A stretch of DNA of 64,000 nt from Dactylosporangium vinaceum (GCF_019904175.1 NZ_CP061913.1:3472001-3536000); one strand, 5' to 3'. Shown: positions 43,206 through 52,424, counted from the first letter of the stretch. Notes: a model not told the origin generated them from the sequence alone. Made by a program: numbers and translations.

Positions 43206-44675
43206 ATGGAGACCGATCGCGAACTTCAGAACCAGCCGGCTGCCACGCGGCGCGCGATCCTGGCCGCCGCGACCGCCGCGGTGCCCGCCGTCGCCCTCGC
43301 CGTGACCGAAGCCGCACCCGCGCACGCCGCCGAGGCGGGTGGCGTGCCGGGTGCGGACTTCGACAGCGGCGGCCCGGGGCGGCGGCCGCAGCCCCAGGCC
43401 CCCGACCGCGAGCTGCGCCGGCTGCTGGGTGAGGTGGACGAGCACCGGATCCGCGCGAGCGTCACCCGGCTCGTGGCGTTCGGCACCCGGCACACGCTGT
43501 CGAGCCAGACTGATCCGGTGCGGGGGATCGGCGCGGCCCGGGACTGGCTGTACGCCCAGTTCCAGGCGGCCGCCGCCGCGTCCGGCGGGCGGATGACGGT
43601 GGAGCTGCAGTCGTTCGTCCAGCCGCCCGGCGCCCGCAACCCGGAGCCGGTGACCGTGACGAACGTCGTGGCCACGCTGCGCGGCACCCGCTCGCCCGAG
43701 CGCATCCACGTCGTCACCGGGCACTACGACTCGCGCGTCACCGACGTCATGAACTTCACCGCCGACGCCCCGGGCGCCGACGACGACGCGTCGGGCGTGG
43801 CGGTCGTGCTGGAGCTCGCCCGGGTCTTCGCCACCCGCCCGCTGGAGTCGACTGTCGTGTTCGCGGCGGTCGCGGGGGAGGAGCAGGGCCTGTTCGGTTC
43901 GACGTACATGGCCGCGCAGTTCAAGGCGGCCGGGGCGAAGGTGGCCGCGATGTTCAGCAACGACATCGTCGGCGCCAGCCAGGCGTGGGACGGCACCGCC
44001 CCCGACCCGCGCACGGTCCGCCTGTTCGTCGAGGGCGTCCCCACGAGCGAGACGCCGGCCCAGGCGGCCACCCGCCAGAGCGTCGGCGGCGAGGACGACG
44101 GCCCGTCCCGCCAGCTCGCCCGCTTCGTCCGCGACGTCGCCGAGAACGACGCCACCGGCATGCGCATCCGCGTCGTCTGGCGCCGCGACCGCTTCCTGCG
44201 CGGCAGCGACCACATCCCGTTCCTGCAGCAGGGGTACCCGGCCGGCCGCTTCACCGAGCCCCGCGAGAACTTCGACCACGAGCACCAGGACGTCCGCGTC
44301 GAGAACGGCAAGCAGTTCGGCGACCTGCCCCAGTTCTGCGACTTCGCCTACATGGCCCGCGTGGCCCGGGTCAACGCCGCCACCCTCTGGTCGCTGGCCC
44401 AGGCGCCCGCCGCACCGGCGGGTGTCGGCATCGTGGCCGCCGTCCTGACCAACGACACCACCCTGCGCTGGACGAGAGGCACCGAACCCGACCTGGCCGG
44501 CTACGAGATCCTCTGGCGCGAGAGCACCGCCCCCGACTGGACCCACGTACTCCCGGTCGGCGACGTCACCACTGCCACCGTCGACGTGGTGAAGGACAAC
44601 GTCCACTTCGGCGTCCGCGCCGTCGACACCAACGGCCACCGCAGCCCGGTCACCTACCCCCAGCCGGTCACCTGA
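43206..44675 (+). CDS. Exported M28-family zinc aminopeptidase with FN3-like C-terminal domain
   Basis: A 489-residue protein. The N-terminal export signal contains TRRAILAAATAAVPAVALA and ends AHA. The M28 domain has all ligands: His in VTGHYDSR, Asp in GADDDASG, Glu-Glu in AVAGEEQGLFGS (general base and ligand), Asp in FSNDIVG and His in RGSDHIPF. It probably removes amino acids from peptides outside the cell using two zinc ions. The last 85 residues are a fibronectin-III-like beta domain. ATG 43206 is chosen over ATG 43197 from ribosome-site spacing. Confidence 0.9.
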   Translation: METDRELQNQPAATRRAILAAATAAVPAVALAVTEAAPAHAAEAGGVPGADFDSGGPGRRPQPQAPDRELRRLLGEVDEHRIRASVTRLVAFGTRHTLSSQTDPVRGIGAARDWLYAQFQAAAAASGGRMTVELQSFVQPPGARNPEPVTVTNVVATLRGTRSPERIHVVTGHYDSRVTDVMNFTADAPGADDDASGVAVVLELARVFATRPLESTVVFAAVAGEEQGLFGSTYMAAQFKAAGAKVAAMFSNDIVGASQAWDGTAPDPRTVRLFVEGVPTSETPAQAATRQSVGGEDDGPSRQLARFVRDVAENDATGMRIRVVWRRDRFLRGSDHIPFLQQGYPAGRFTEPRENFDHEHQDVRVENGKQFGDLPQFCDFAYMARVARVNAATLWSLAQAPAAPAGVGIVAAVLTNDTTLRWTRGTEPDLAGYEILWRESTAPDWTHVLPVGDVTTATVDVVKDNVHFGVRAVDTNGHRSPVTYPQPVT

Positions 44676-46731
44676 CCACAGGCCCGCCGCCCGGGCCGGT
44701 GATCCGGGCCACGGCGGCGGTGCAGGCGTCGAGCCAGAGGTCGTCGTCGTGGCCCCAGGAGCTGTCACTGTGCGGCTGCCGGTCCGGCGCGTCGATGGCC
44801 GCCCGCAGCGTCGGCAGTGCCGCGGCGGCGGCCGGCCCGATCTCGCCCAGGCAGGCCACCGCCGCGAGGCCCAGGGGGCGGCTGGTGGTGTGCCGCAGCA
44901 GGGCCGGGACGGCGCGTTCGGCGTCGCCCGTCGCATGCCAGTAGGCGACGGCCGCCCGCATGGACGTCCAGTCGTCGTCGTCCGTCAGCAGCGCGGCGAT
45001 CAGCGGGGCCAGGGGCCCGGCGGCGCGGCCGGCGGCCGGCAGGGCGTGCAGCGCCTCGTTGCGCTGCCACATCCGCTCGCCGCGCAGCCCCTCCTCGGCC
45101 ACGGCGAGCAGGGGACCAGGGTCGCCGGTGACGCGGGCGTAGGCGGCGGCCGCCGGCAGCCGGACCGTCAGCTCCGCATGGCCGAGGAGCCGGCGCAGCT
45201 CGGGCAGTGCCGGCGCCGCCGTCGCGCCCAGCCCGCCCAGGGCCTCGATCGCCGCGGCCGGCGGCTGCTCGACCCGCAGCATCGCCACGTAGTCCGGGAC
45301 GGCACCGGCCCCGATGCGGACGGCGGCGGCGATGAGCACGTTCTGCTCGTGCCCGGGCCGCGCCCGCGCGATCGCCGGGATGATCGCGGCCCGCGTCTCG
45401 GTCGCCCAGGACCCGAGCCGGGCCAGTGCGGGCTGCACCGCCGGCAGATCGAAGACCAGCTCGGCGGCGGCGTCCCCGATGCCGGACATCCGCTCCCGCA
45501 CCGCCCGGTGCCACCCGACCGCCGGGTCCCGCTCGCCGGCCGCCGCGGTCAGCAGGCCCAGCCGCTGCTCCGCCGACGGCGGCGCCGCCGGGGGAGCGTC
45601 CGGTGCGGCCAGCACCCGGGCCAGCAGCCCGTCGGCCCGCGCGTCGGCGATGGAGACCAGCGCCGTCAACGCCCGCGCCGCCGTGGCGTCGAGGCCCGGG
45701 CTCCGCTCGATCAGACCCCACAACGCATCGGCCGAGCGCGCACCCGCGGCGCGGCCGGCGGCGGCAAGGTGGGTGGCGGCCCAGTGGCGGACCGCGGGCT
45801 CCGGGTCGTCGAGACGGGCGGCCAGCAGCGGGGCCAGCGCCGGGGTGGCGGCGCGCCAGGTGCGCATCGGGTCCTCGGCGGCGTAGACCGCGCCGGAGCG
45901 CACCGCCGGGTCGGGATGCTCCAGCCAGGCCGCGAGGACCCGCACCTGGGCGCGCCAGTCCGGCCCGGCGACGCTCAGGACCCAGGCCAGGGGATCGTCG
46001 CTCTCCCACGGCAGCAGCGGCACGCTCGGCAGCGCCGCCGGCGCGTCGCGGCCGAGGATCGCGGCCAGGGAGCCGGTCACCGCGCCGCCGTTGAGGGCGT
46101 GGGCCATGGCGGCCGCGACCCGGGGCAGCGGCTCGGGATCGTCCAGGTGGGCCGGGTCGACCACCGCGCGGGCGCTGAGGGCCAGCATCGCCGAGGCCCG
46201 CACGACCGGGCTCGGATCGTCCGCCGCCCGGGCCCGCAGCGCCGCCGTGTCCGTCGCGGCGGGGTCGAGGGCGGCCAGGGTGTAGGCCGCCGCGGCCCGG
46301 ACGTCCTCGGCCGGGGAGGCCGACAGCAGACGCGCATAGGCGGGGCGGCCGGCGCTCACCGCGGCGCGGGCGGCGGCGACCCAGGCGAGCTCCTGGGCGA
46401 TCTGCGCCGCGAGCTCGTCGCTGCCCTGTTGGGAGGCCGGCAGGTAACGCTGGTGCACGTCCATGTACGAGGAGCCGCCGGCGATCGCGGCGAGCAGGCG
46501 CAGTATCCCCGCGACGTCGGCGGCCGGCGCATCGAGCAGCTCGATGAGGAACGGCACAGCGAAGGCGGTGGCCTCGTAGACGGTCCCCTGGTGCCAGATG
46601 TTGCCGTAGAGCGCGTGCAGCGCCTCGGGCTCACCGTCGGCCAGGCGCCGCAGCAGGTCGGGCACGTCGTCGGCCTCGCCGTAGGCGTGGGTCAGGTCCG
46701 GCCACGCCACCGCATCCAGTTCCCGCAACAT
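44668..46731 (-). CDS. HEAT-repeat protein
   Basis: This 687-residue protein is built of alpha-helical HEAT/ARM-like repeats over nearly its full length, for example DDPSPVVRASAMLALSARAV, LEHPDPAVRSGAVYAAEDP and LDDPEPAVRHWAATHLAAAG. The start at ATG 46731 (MLRELDAVAWPDL) is preferred; a GTG at 46761 is also in frame without a ribosome site. No catalytic motif is present, so it is probably a scaffold. It overlaps the M28 gene end by 8 nt. Confidence 0.85.
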   Translation of the reverse strand: MLRELDAVAWPDLTHAYGEADDVPDLLRRLADGEPEALHALYGNIWHQGTVYEATAFAVPFLIELLDAPAADVAGILRLLAAIAGGSSYMDVHQRYLPASQQGSDELAAQIAQELAWVAAARAAVSAGRPAYARLLSASPAEDVRAAAAYTLAALDPAATDTAALRARAADDPSPVVRASAMLALSARAVVDPAHLDDPEPLPRVAAAMAHALNGGAVTGSLAAILGRDAPAALPSVPLLPWESDDPLAWVLSVAGPDWRAQVRVLAAWLEHPDPAVRSGAVYAAEDPMRTWRAATPALAPLLAARLDDPEPAVRHWAATHLAAAGRAAGARSADALWGLIERSPGLDATAARALTALVSIADARADGLLARVLAAPDAPPAAPPSAEQRLGLLTAAAGERDPAVGWHRAVRERMSGIGDAAAELVFDLPAVQPALARLGSWATETRAAIIPAIARARPGHEQNVLIAAAVRIGAGAVPDYVAMLRVEQPPAAAIEALGGLGATAAPALPELRRLLGHAELTVRLPAAAAYARVTGDPGPLLAVAEEGLRGERMWQRNEALHALPAAGRAAGPLAPLIAALLTDDDDWTSMRAAVAYWHATGDAERAVPALLRHTTSRPLGLAAVACLGEIGPAAAAALPTLRAAIDAPDRQPHSDSSWGHDDDLWLDACTAAVARITGPGGGPVVR

Positions 46732-46741
46732 GCCGCGCACG

Positions 46742-47275
46742 CTATCCGCCGGGTACGACACTTTTTCCGCGTGCGCGGTGTGCTGCGACGTTCACCCGGT
46801 TGGCGCACGCCGTCGAGCAGAAGCGCCGCCGGCCGTTGCGGGACGTGTCGACGTACACGACGGTGCAGCCGGGGCGCGTGCACCGGCCGAGCCGCGACCC
46901 GCCGGCCCCGCAGACGGCCACGGCGAGCCCGCCGGCGACGGCCGCGCTGATCCGGGCGACGGGGTCGTCGGTGCCGGTGATGTAGTGCAGGTGCGGGGTG
47001 TTGCCGTCGTGCATCGAGACCCGTACGGAGGTGGTGGCCCCGGCGAGCAGCCCGTTCACGACCGCGACCTGCCGCTCGACCGAGGGCTCGCCGAACAGCG
47101 GCCGTACCCCCTCCAGCCAGGCGGCGAGGGCCGCGGCCTGCACGGTGTCGAGGTTGCGGGTGGCCATCTCGTGCGCCGTCAGCAGGTGCCGCAGGACCGC
47201 CGGGGTCAGCGAGGCGGTGTTCAGCAGATCCGCGGCGAGGAACGTCCCCGATCCGCCGTAATGGTTGAAGTGCAC
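46742..47275 (-). CDS. CGNR zinc-finger/ABATE-domain transcriptional regulator
   Basis: A 177-residue protein. The N-terminal ABATE-like stress-sensing domain (1-130; ADLLNTASL and ARISAAVAGGLAVAV) is followed by the CGNR zinc finger (about 135-170): CTRPGCTVVYVDTSRNGRRR then FCSTACANRVNVAAHRAR, with four Cys ligands. Related proteins are thought to bind DNA in stress responses. The HEAT-repeat gene follows 10 nt downstream on the same strand and may be co-transcribed. A 55-residue zinc-ribbon gene is divergent from it. Confidence 0.92.
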   Translation of the reverse strand: MHFNHYGGSGTFLAADLLNTASLTPAVLRHLLTAHEMATRNLDTVQAAALAAWLEGVRPLFGEPSVERQVAVVNGLLAGATTSVRVSMHDGNTPHLHYITGTDDPVARISAAVAGGLAVAVCGAGGSRLGRCTRPGCTVVYVDTSRNGRRRFCSTACANRVNVAAHRARGKSVVPGG

Positions 47276-47301
47276 AAGGCCATTACAGCACGCTTGGGTG
47301 C

Positions 47302-47469
47302 ATGGGACACTGCAGCACGTGCGGCCGGGCGGCGACCCGGGCCGCGACCGAGTCCACGCACCTGACGTCGGAGGGGATCGTGCGGTACCGCCGCTGCTCC
47401 TGTGGCACCCGCTGGGTCGAGCTGGCCGAGTTCGTGGTGGCGCAGCGCACGGAGCTCAAGCCCGTCTAG
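47302..47469 (+). CDS. 55-residue zinc-ribbon protein
   Basis: ATG 47302 opens a short frame with an obvious zinc ribbon: HCSTCGRA at residues 3-10 (CxxC) and RRCSCGTRW at 30-38 (CxC), then a short acidic helix ending ELKPV. Codon usage fits the genome. The ribosome site is weak (TTGGGTG). It is divergent from the CGNR gene (26 bp between starts) and 9 nt before the oxidoreductase gene. NrdR-like or transcription-associated ribbons have this shape, but I cannot name the family. Confidence 0.72.
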   Translation: MGHCSTCGRAATRAATESTHLTSEGIVRYRRCSCGTRWVELAEFVVAQRTELKPV

Positions 47470-47478
47470 GCTGGCGCG

Positions 47479-48423
47479 GTGCGAGCGATCCAGTGCGCGC
47501 GGTTCGGCGGCCCCGAGGTCCTGGAGCTCGTCGAGACGGGCGAGCCCTCCGGCGACGGCCTGCTTGTCGAGGTCAGCGCGGCCGGCGTCAACTTCGCCGA
47601 CACGAGCCGGATCGCCGGCTCCTACCACCCGGTGCCGCCGCTGCCGTTCATCCCCGGCACGGAGGTGGTGGGCCGGACCGGCGACGGCCGCCGGGTGCTC
47701 GCCCACACGTTCACGGGCGGTGGCTTCGCCGAGCGCGTGCTCGTCGCGGCGGATGCGGCGGCGACCGTACCCGACGACGTCACCGACACCCAGGCGCTCG
47801 CCCTGCTCGTGCAGGGGCTCACCGCCTGGCACATCCTGCGCGGCAGCGCCCGCCTGGCCGCGGGGGAGACGGTCGTGGTGAACGCGGCCGCCGGCGGCGT
47901 CGGCACCCTGGCCGTGCAGCTGGCCCGCTGCTTCGGCGCCGGCCGGATCATCGCCGCCGCCTCCACGCCTGAGCGCCGCGCGCTCGCCCTGTCCCTCGGC
48001 GCCGACGCGGCGGTCGACGGCGCCGCGGACGGGTACGCCGACCGCGTCCGCGCGGCCAACCACGGCCGCCCCGTCGACGTGATCCTCGAGTCCGTCGGCG
48101 GCCGCGTGTTCACGGCGGGCCTGGACGTGCTGGCCCCGTTCGGCCGGCTCGTCACGTTCGGCAACGCGTCGCGGGAGGGCCGCCCCGCGCTCGACCCGGG
48201 CGACCTGGCCGAGCGCAACCTCGCCGTCGCCGGCTTCTGGCTGCGCCCGGCCCTGGCACTGCCGGGCGCCTATGCCGAGCCGCTGCGCGAGCTGTTCACG
48301 CTGACCGCCGAGGGGCGGCTGCGCCCGCAGGTCGGGGCCGAGTACCCCCTGCGGGAGGCGTCCCGCGCCTTCACCGACCTGCTGGCCCGCCGCACGACCG
48401 GCAAGGTGGTGCTGCGCCCGTAG
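47479..48423 (+). CDS. NADPH:quinone oxidoreductase-type MDR protein
   Basis: A 314-residue protein from GTG 47479. The GroES-like half (1-120; SAAGVNFADTSRIAGSY, PFIPGTEVVG) is followed by a Rossmann half with VVVNAAAGGVGTLAVQLA (about 133-150). It lacks zinc ligands, as in zeta-crystallin-like quinone reductases. It probably reduces quinones or enones with NADPH. It is separated by only 9 nt from the zinc-ribbon gene and may share its transcript. Confidence 0.9.
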   Translation: MRAIQCARFGGPEVLELVETGEPSGDGLLVEVSAAGVNFADTSRIAGSYHPVPPLPFIPGTEVVGRTGDGRRVLAHTFTGGGFAERVLVAADAAATVPDDVTDTQALALLVQGLTAWHILRGSARLAAGETVVVNAAAGGVGTLAVQLARCFGAGRIIAAASTPERRALALSLGADAAVDGAADGYADRVRAANHGRPVDVILESVGGRVFTAGLDVLAPFGRLVTFGNASREGRPALDPGDLAERNLAVAGFWLRPALALPGAYAEPLRELFTLTAEGRLRPQVGAEYPLREASRAFTDLLARRTTGKVVLRP

Positions 48424-48541
48424 CGGGTGCGGTGGGTCCGCCGGCCGCGACGCCGGCGCGGCGAGGGTGTGGTTTTCCGCAGGTGCACCGGGCGGCCCGC
48501 CTCATGGTTCCGGCGGGCCGGCCGCCCTAGCGTCGCAGGAC

Positions 48542-49165
48542 ATGAGCGGATTCGTGAGCGTGGTCGCCGACTGGGCGACGTCGATGATGAACGCGCTGGG
48601 CAGCCCCGGCGCCGGCCTGGCCAACGCGCTCGACAGCATCTTCCCCATCCTGCCGAGCGAGGTCGTCCTGCCCGTCGCCGGGTTCGCCGCGAGCCGGGGC
48701 GAGCTCGGCCTCGCGGCCGTCATCGTGTGGACGACGATCGGTTCGGTGGCGGGGTCGCTCGTCGTGTACGGCGCGGGGGCGTGGCTGGGCCGGGACCGCG
48801 TGCGTGCGCTCGCCGCCCGGATGCCGCTGGTCAAGACGGCCGACGTGGACCGGGCGGAGGCGTGGTTCGCCCGGCACGGCGGCAAGACCGTGCTGCTGGG
48901 CCGGATGCTGCCGGTGTTCCGGGTCCTGATCTCGGTGCCGGCCGGCGTCGAGCGGATGCCGCTCGTGCGCTTCATCGGCTACACGGCGATCGGCAGCGCG
49001 GTCTGGAACACGGTGTTCGTCGTCGCCGGGTACTCCCTGGGCGAGCACTGGGAGCGGGTGGAAGCGTACGGCAGCCTGCTGTCCAAGGCGGTGATCGCGA
49101 TGGTGGCGGCCGCCGTCATCGTGTTCGTGGCCGTGCGGCTGCGTCGGCCGGCGCGGCGCGGATAG
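48542..49165 (+). CDS. DedA-family (SNARE-associated/VTT) membrane protein
   Basis: A 207-residue protein. ATG 48542 follows GCAGGAC. The VTT domain is recognisable: LPSEVVLPVAGFAAS near residue 38, the re-entrant loop GRMLPVFRVLISVPAGVERM near 120 with its conserved Arg and Gly, and four or five spans. DedA proteins are lipid scramblases or flippases for undecaprenyl phosphate or phosphatidylethanolamine. The kinase gene begins 10 nt downstream, so an envelope-stress operon is plausible. Confidence 0.92.
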   Translation: MSGFVSVVADWATSMMNALGSPGAGLANALDSIFPILPSEVVLPVAGFAASRGELGLAAVIVWTTIGSVAGSLVVYGAGAWLGRDRVRALAARMPLVKTADVDRAEAWFARHGGKTVLLGRMLPVFRVLISVPAGVERMPLVRFIGYTAIGSAVWNTVFVVAGYSLGEHWERVEAYGSLLSKAVIAMVAAAVIVFVAVRLRRPARRG

Positions 49166-49174
49166 GGTCCGCGG

Positions 49175-50260
49175 GTGGGCATCGCGAGGCGCTGGGCGCG
49201 CACGGCGTTCGGGGTGGGGGTCGGCGCGGCGACGGTACCCCTGGAGATGCTCGTCGTGCTTCCGGCCTCGCTCGGCATCGCCACCCGGCCCGCGCGGGCG
49301 CTCACCGACCTCGCGCTGCGGCGCATCGGCGTGAGCGTCGACTACCCGCCCGGGCGGGCCGTGCGGTTCCTCGCCGTGCGCTGGGTCGTCGGGCTGCTGG
49401 GCGGGGCCGTGCTGTTCCTGCTGGCGCTCGGGGCGGGCACGGCCGTGCGTGTCGTGTGGGGCTGGGCGCGGGGCGAGGAGCCCGACGGGATCGCGCCGGC
49501 CGCCTGGATCATCGCGTACTTCACGGTCGTGGGCCTGGTCCTGCTGTTCGCCGGGCTGCAGGGCCTGGCCGGGGTGCTCTCGGCCGAGCGGTGGCTGGCC
49601 CGCAACCTGCTCGGCCCCACCCGGCGCGACAGGTTCGAGCAGCGCATCAGCGCGCTGGCCGCCAGCCGGGCCGCAACGGTGGCGGCCGTCGACGAGGAGC
49701 GCCGGCGGATCGAGCGCGACCTGCACGACGGGGTGCAGCAGCGGCTGGTCGCGCTGGGTCTGCTCCTCGGCCGCAGCCGCCGGGCCCGGGCGCCGGAGAA
49801 GGCCGACGAGCTGCTGCGCCAGGCCCACGACGAGGCGCAGCGGGCCCTCGAGGAGCTGCGCGAGGTCGCCTGGCGCATCTACCCGACGATGCTCGACGAG
49901 CACGGGCTGCCCGCCGCGCTGGAGGCCGTGGCCGAGCGGTCCGCACTGCCCCTGCGGCTCGAATACGACGTCGCCGCCCCGCTCGGCCGGGCCGTCGAGA
50001 CCGCGGTCTACTTCGTCGTGCGGGAGGCGGTGACCAACGCCGTGAAGCACTCGGGTGCCTCCGCGATAGCCGTGCTCGTCGGGTGTACCGCGGGCGCGGT
50101 CACGGTCACCGTGCGGGACGACGGCACCGGGGGCGCCGACCCGGCCGGCGGCGGCCTGACCGGACTGGCCCGGCGGGTGGCGGCGCTGGACGGCCGCCTG
50201 CAGGTCGACAGCCCGCCCGGCGGCCCGACAGTGGTGCGGGCGGAGCTGCCGTGCGCGTGA
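49175..50260 (+). CDS. NarL-type sensor histidine kinase
   Basis: A 361-residue kinase from GTG 49175 with an N-terminal sensor-like membrane domain (spans at about 12-32, 67-90 and 110-135), HisKA_3 with His184 in RIERDLHDGVQQRLVALG, and HATPase (VREAVTNAVKHSG, RDDGTGGADPAGG, GLTGLARRVAALDG). It follows DedA by 10 nt and overlaps the response-regulator gene. The three may sense and answer membrane-lipid stress (inference from context). Confidence 0.9.
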   Translation: MGIARRWARTAFGVGVGAATVPLEMLVVLPASLGIATRPARALTDLALRRIGVSVDYPPGRAVRFLAVRWVVGLLGGAVLFLLALGAGTAVRVVWGWARGEEPDGIAPAAWIIAYFTVVGLVLLFAGLQGLAGVLSAERWLARNLLGPTRRDRFEQRISALAASRAATVAAVDEERRRIERDLHDGVQQRLVALGLLLGRSRRARAPEKADELLRQAHDEAQRALEELREVAWRIYPTMLDEHGLPAALEAVAERSALPLRLEYDVAAPLGRAVETAVYFVVREAVTNAVKHSGASAIAVLVGCTAGAVTVTVRDDGTGGADPAGGGLTGLARRVAALDGRLQVDSPPGGPTVVRAELPCA

Positions 50261-50895
50261 CGCTGGCCGAGGACTCGGCGCTGCTGCGGGAGGGCCTGGT
50301 CCGGCTGCTCGCCGACGAGGGCCACGAGATCGTCGCCGCCGTCGCGGACGCGCCCGGTCTCCTGGCCGCGGTCGCCCGGGACCGGCCCGACGTGGTCGTC
50401 GTGGACGTGCGGATGCCGCCCACCCACACCGACGACGGGCTGCGCGCGGCACTGGAGATCCGGGAGCGCTGGCCCGGGGTTGGCGTGCTGGTCCTGTCGC
50501 AGTACGTCGAGCGGCGCTACGCGACCGAGCTGATGGGCTCGCCCGGCGCCGGGGTCGGGTACCTCCTGAAGGACCGGGTGGCCCAGGTCGGCGAGTTCCT
50601 GGACGCCCTCGAACGCGTGGCCGGCGGCGGCGCCGCGTTCGACCCGGAGGTGGTCCGCCGGCTGCTCGCCCGCACCAGCCACCACGACCCGCTGGCCCGT
50701 CTGACGCCGCGGGAGCGCGAGGTGCTCGCCCGGATGGCCCAGGGCCACACGAACGCCACCATCGCCACCGGTCTGGCCGTGTCCCTCAGCGCCGTGGAGA
50801 AGCACGTCAACGCCATCTTCGACAAGCTCGATCTGTCCCACACCACCGGCTACAGCCGCCGCGTCCTCGCGGTGCTGCGCTACCTCGGGTCCTGA
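50251..50895 (+). CDS. NarL/LuxR-family response regulator
   Basis: A 214-residue protein. Receiver with phospho-acceptor Asp52 in VVVVDVRMPP and Lys in GYLLKDRVAQ; LuxR helix-turn-helix at about 148-205 (LTPREREVLARMAQGHTNAT, LSAVEKHVNAIFDKL). GTG 50251 overlaps the kinase stop by 10 nt; GTG 50257, forming a GTGA overlap, is an alternative start. It is the cognate regulator of the upstream kinase. It ends tail to tail with the TetR gene (16-nt overlap). Confidence 0.92.
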   Translation: MRVTLAEDSALLREGLVRLLADEGHEIVAAVADAPGLLAAVARDRPDVVVVDVRMPPTHTDDGLRAALEIRERWPGVGVLVLSQYVERRYATELMGSPGAGVGYLLKDRVAQVGEFLDALERVAGGGAAFDPEVVRRLLARTSHHDPLARLTPREREVLARMAQGHTNATIATGLAVSLSAVEKHVNAIFDKLDLSHTTGYSRRVLAVLRYLGS

Positions 50896-51455
50896 ACCGC
50901 GGCGGCCCTGACCTCGTGCAGGGCCCGGCGCGCGAGGGTCGGGTAGTCGTCGGTGTTCGCCGGGTCGCTCCAGCGGCCGTAGGCGATCGCCGCGGCCAGG
51001 GCGGCGAGCTGCGCTGTCACGCTCGCGGTCAGGCTGGGCACGCCCCGCTGCTCCAGGGCGGTGGCCATGGCGGCCGTGATGGCCAGGCCCTTCAGGGCGT
51101 CGCGCTCCTGCAGCTCCGGGTGGGCGGCGATCACGGCGCGGCGGCGGAGGCTGAAGGCGCGGCGGTCCGGGGTGAACGCCGCGCGGCCGGCGGCGTCCAG
51201 GGCCGCGGCCACCGCCTCCGGCGCGGTCGCGGTGGCCGGGGCGGCGCTGATGGCCCCCGCCACCAGGGCGGACATCGTCTCGCCGCCGAAGAGGACCTCG
51301 CGTTTGTCGCGGAAGTGGCGGAAGAAGGTGCTCTTCGTGAGGCCCGCGCGCTCGGCGATGTCGATCACCGAGGTCTGCTCGTAGCCGCGCTCCTCGAACA
51401 GCTCCAACGCGGCGAGCGCGAGGCGCTGCGGGGCGTCGGGTTGCCAGCGGGCCAT
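50880..51455 (-). CDS. TetR-family repressor
   Basis: A 191-residue protein. The helix-turn-helix is at about residues 12-58 (LALAALELFEERGYEQTSVI, IAERAGLTKSTFFRHFRDKR), followed by a helical ligand domain. ATG 51455 (MARWQPDAPQ) is preferred over an upstream in-frame start because that one would lie inside the operator. It is divergent from an oxidoreductase gene across a perfect 10-bp palindrome (51470-51492). By the usual rule it represses both genes until a ligand binds. Confidence 0.9.
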   Translation of the reverse strand: MARWQPDAPQRLALAALELFEERGYEQTSVIDIAERAGLTKSTFFRHFRDKREVLFGGETMSALVAGAISAAPATATAPEAVAAALDAAGRAAFTPDRRAFSLRRRAVIAAHPELQERDALKGLAITAAMATALEQRGVPSLTASVTAQLAALAAAIAYGRWSDPANTDDYPTLARRALHEVRAAAVQDPR

Positions 51456-51469
51456 GGCCTGAGTGTACG

Positions 51470-51492
51470 GTGATGGGACCAAGTCCCATCAC
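51470..51492. promoter_or_regulatory. Perfect TetR operator between divergent genes
   Basis: GTGATGGGAC (51470-51479), a 3-nt centre, and GTCCCATCAC (51483-51492) form a perfect 10-bp palindrome of 23 bp. It is centred between the divergent TetR (start 51455) and oxidoreductase (start 51507) genes, the expected place for autoregulation and co-repression. Confidence 0.85.
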
Positions 51493-51506
51493 TTGAGGGG
51501 TGCCGC

Positions 51507-52424
51507 ATGAGCCGAGCCGTCATCTACCAGACGCACGGCGGACCCGAGGTCCTCCAGCTGCGCGACGTCCCCGAGCCGCAGGCCGGGCCGGGCGAGGTGC
51601 GGGTCCGTGTCACCGTCGCCGCGCTCAACCCGATGGACTGGGGGATCATGCGCTCGGCGCAGCGCGCGGCGATGTTCGGGCTCGGCGTGCCGGCCGGGTT
51701 CGGCTACGACTTCGCGGGCGTCGTCGACCAGGCCGGGCCCGGCGCCGAGGGGTTCGCGGCCGGGGACCGGGTGTTCGGGGGTGCGCTGGCGCGGGCGGTC
51801 GCCGATCACGTGGTGCTCAAGGCGCCCGCCGTGTGGCCGGACGCGCTCTGGCTCACGCCGGACGGGATCGGTGACGAGGTCGCCGCCACGCTGCCGGTGG
51901 CCGGGATGACCGCCGCGGCCGCGCTGGCGACGGTCGGGCTGCGGGCCGGGGACACCGTGCTGATCGGCGGGGCGGCCGGCGGGGTCGGCGTGTTCGCCGT
52001 GCAGCTCGCGGCGCTGGCCGGGGCCCGGGTGATCGGGACCGCGGCGGAGGGTACGTTCCCGTTCCTGCGGGAGCTGGGCGCGGAGGCGGTCACCTACGGA
52101 CCGGGGCTGGCCGGCCGGGTGCCGGCGGGGGTGACGGCGGCGATCGACCTGTTCGGGACCGAGACCGCGCTGGCCGCGCTCGAGCTCGGGGTGCCGGCCG
52201 GGCGGATCGCCACCGTCGCGGCCGGTCCGAACCCGCCCGGCGGGGTGCGCGCCACCGGGGGCAGCGACGCCGCCCCGGACGAGATGGGGCGGCTCGTCGA
52301 GGCCGTCCTGAGCAAGCGGCTCACGGTGCCGATCGCGGCGACGTTCCCGGTCGAGCGGGTCCGCGCGGCCGTGCACCGGCAGATGGACCGCCACGTGCAC
52401 GGCAAGGTCGTGGTCACGCTGTGA
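51507..52424 (+). CDS. NADP-dependent MDR oxidoreductase
   Basis: A 305-residue zinc-independent MDR protein: GGPEVLQLRDVPEPQAGPGE at the start, AALNPMDWGIMRS in the active-site region, and VLIGGAAGGVGVFAVQLAA as nucleotide site (about 150-168). It resembles NADPH quinone or alkenal reductases induced by electrophiles. ATG 51507 follows TTGAGGGG. It is divergent from its probable repressor, with the palindrome between them. It overlaps the kinase gene end by 11 nt. Confidence 0.92.
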   Translation: MSRAVIYQTHGGPEVLQLRDVPEPQAGPGEVRVRVTVAALNPMDWGIMRSAQRAAMFGLGVPAGFGYDFAGVVDQAGPGAEGFAAGDRVFGGALARAVADHVVLKAPAVWPDALWLTPDGIGDEVAATLPVAGMTAAAALATVGLRAGDTVLIGGAAGGVGVFAVQLAALAGARVIGTAAEGTFPFLRELGAEAVTYGPGLAGRVPAGVTAAIDLFGTETALAALELGVPAGRIATVAAGPNPPGGVRATGGSDAAPDEMGRLVEAVLSKRLTVPIAATFPVERVRAAVHRQMDRHVHGKVVVTL

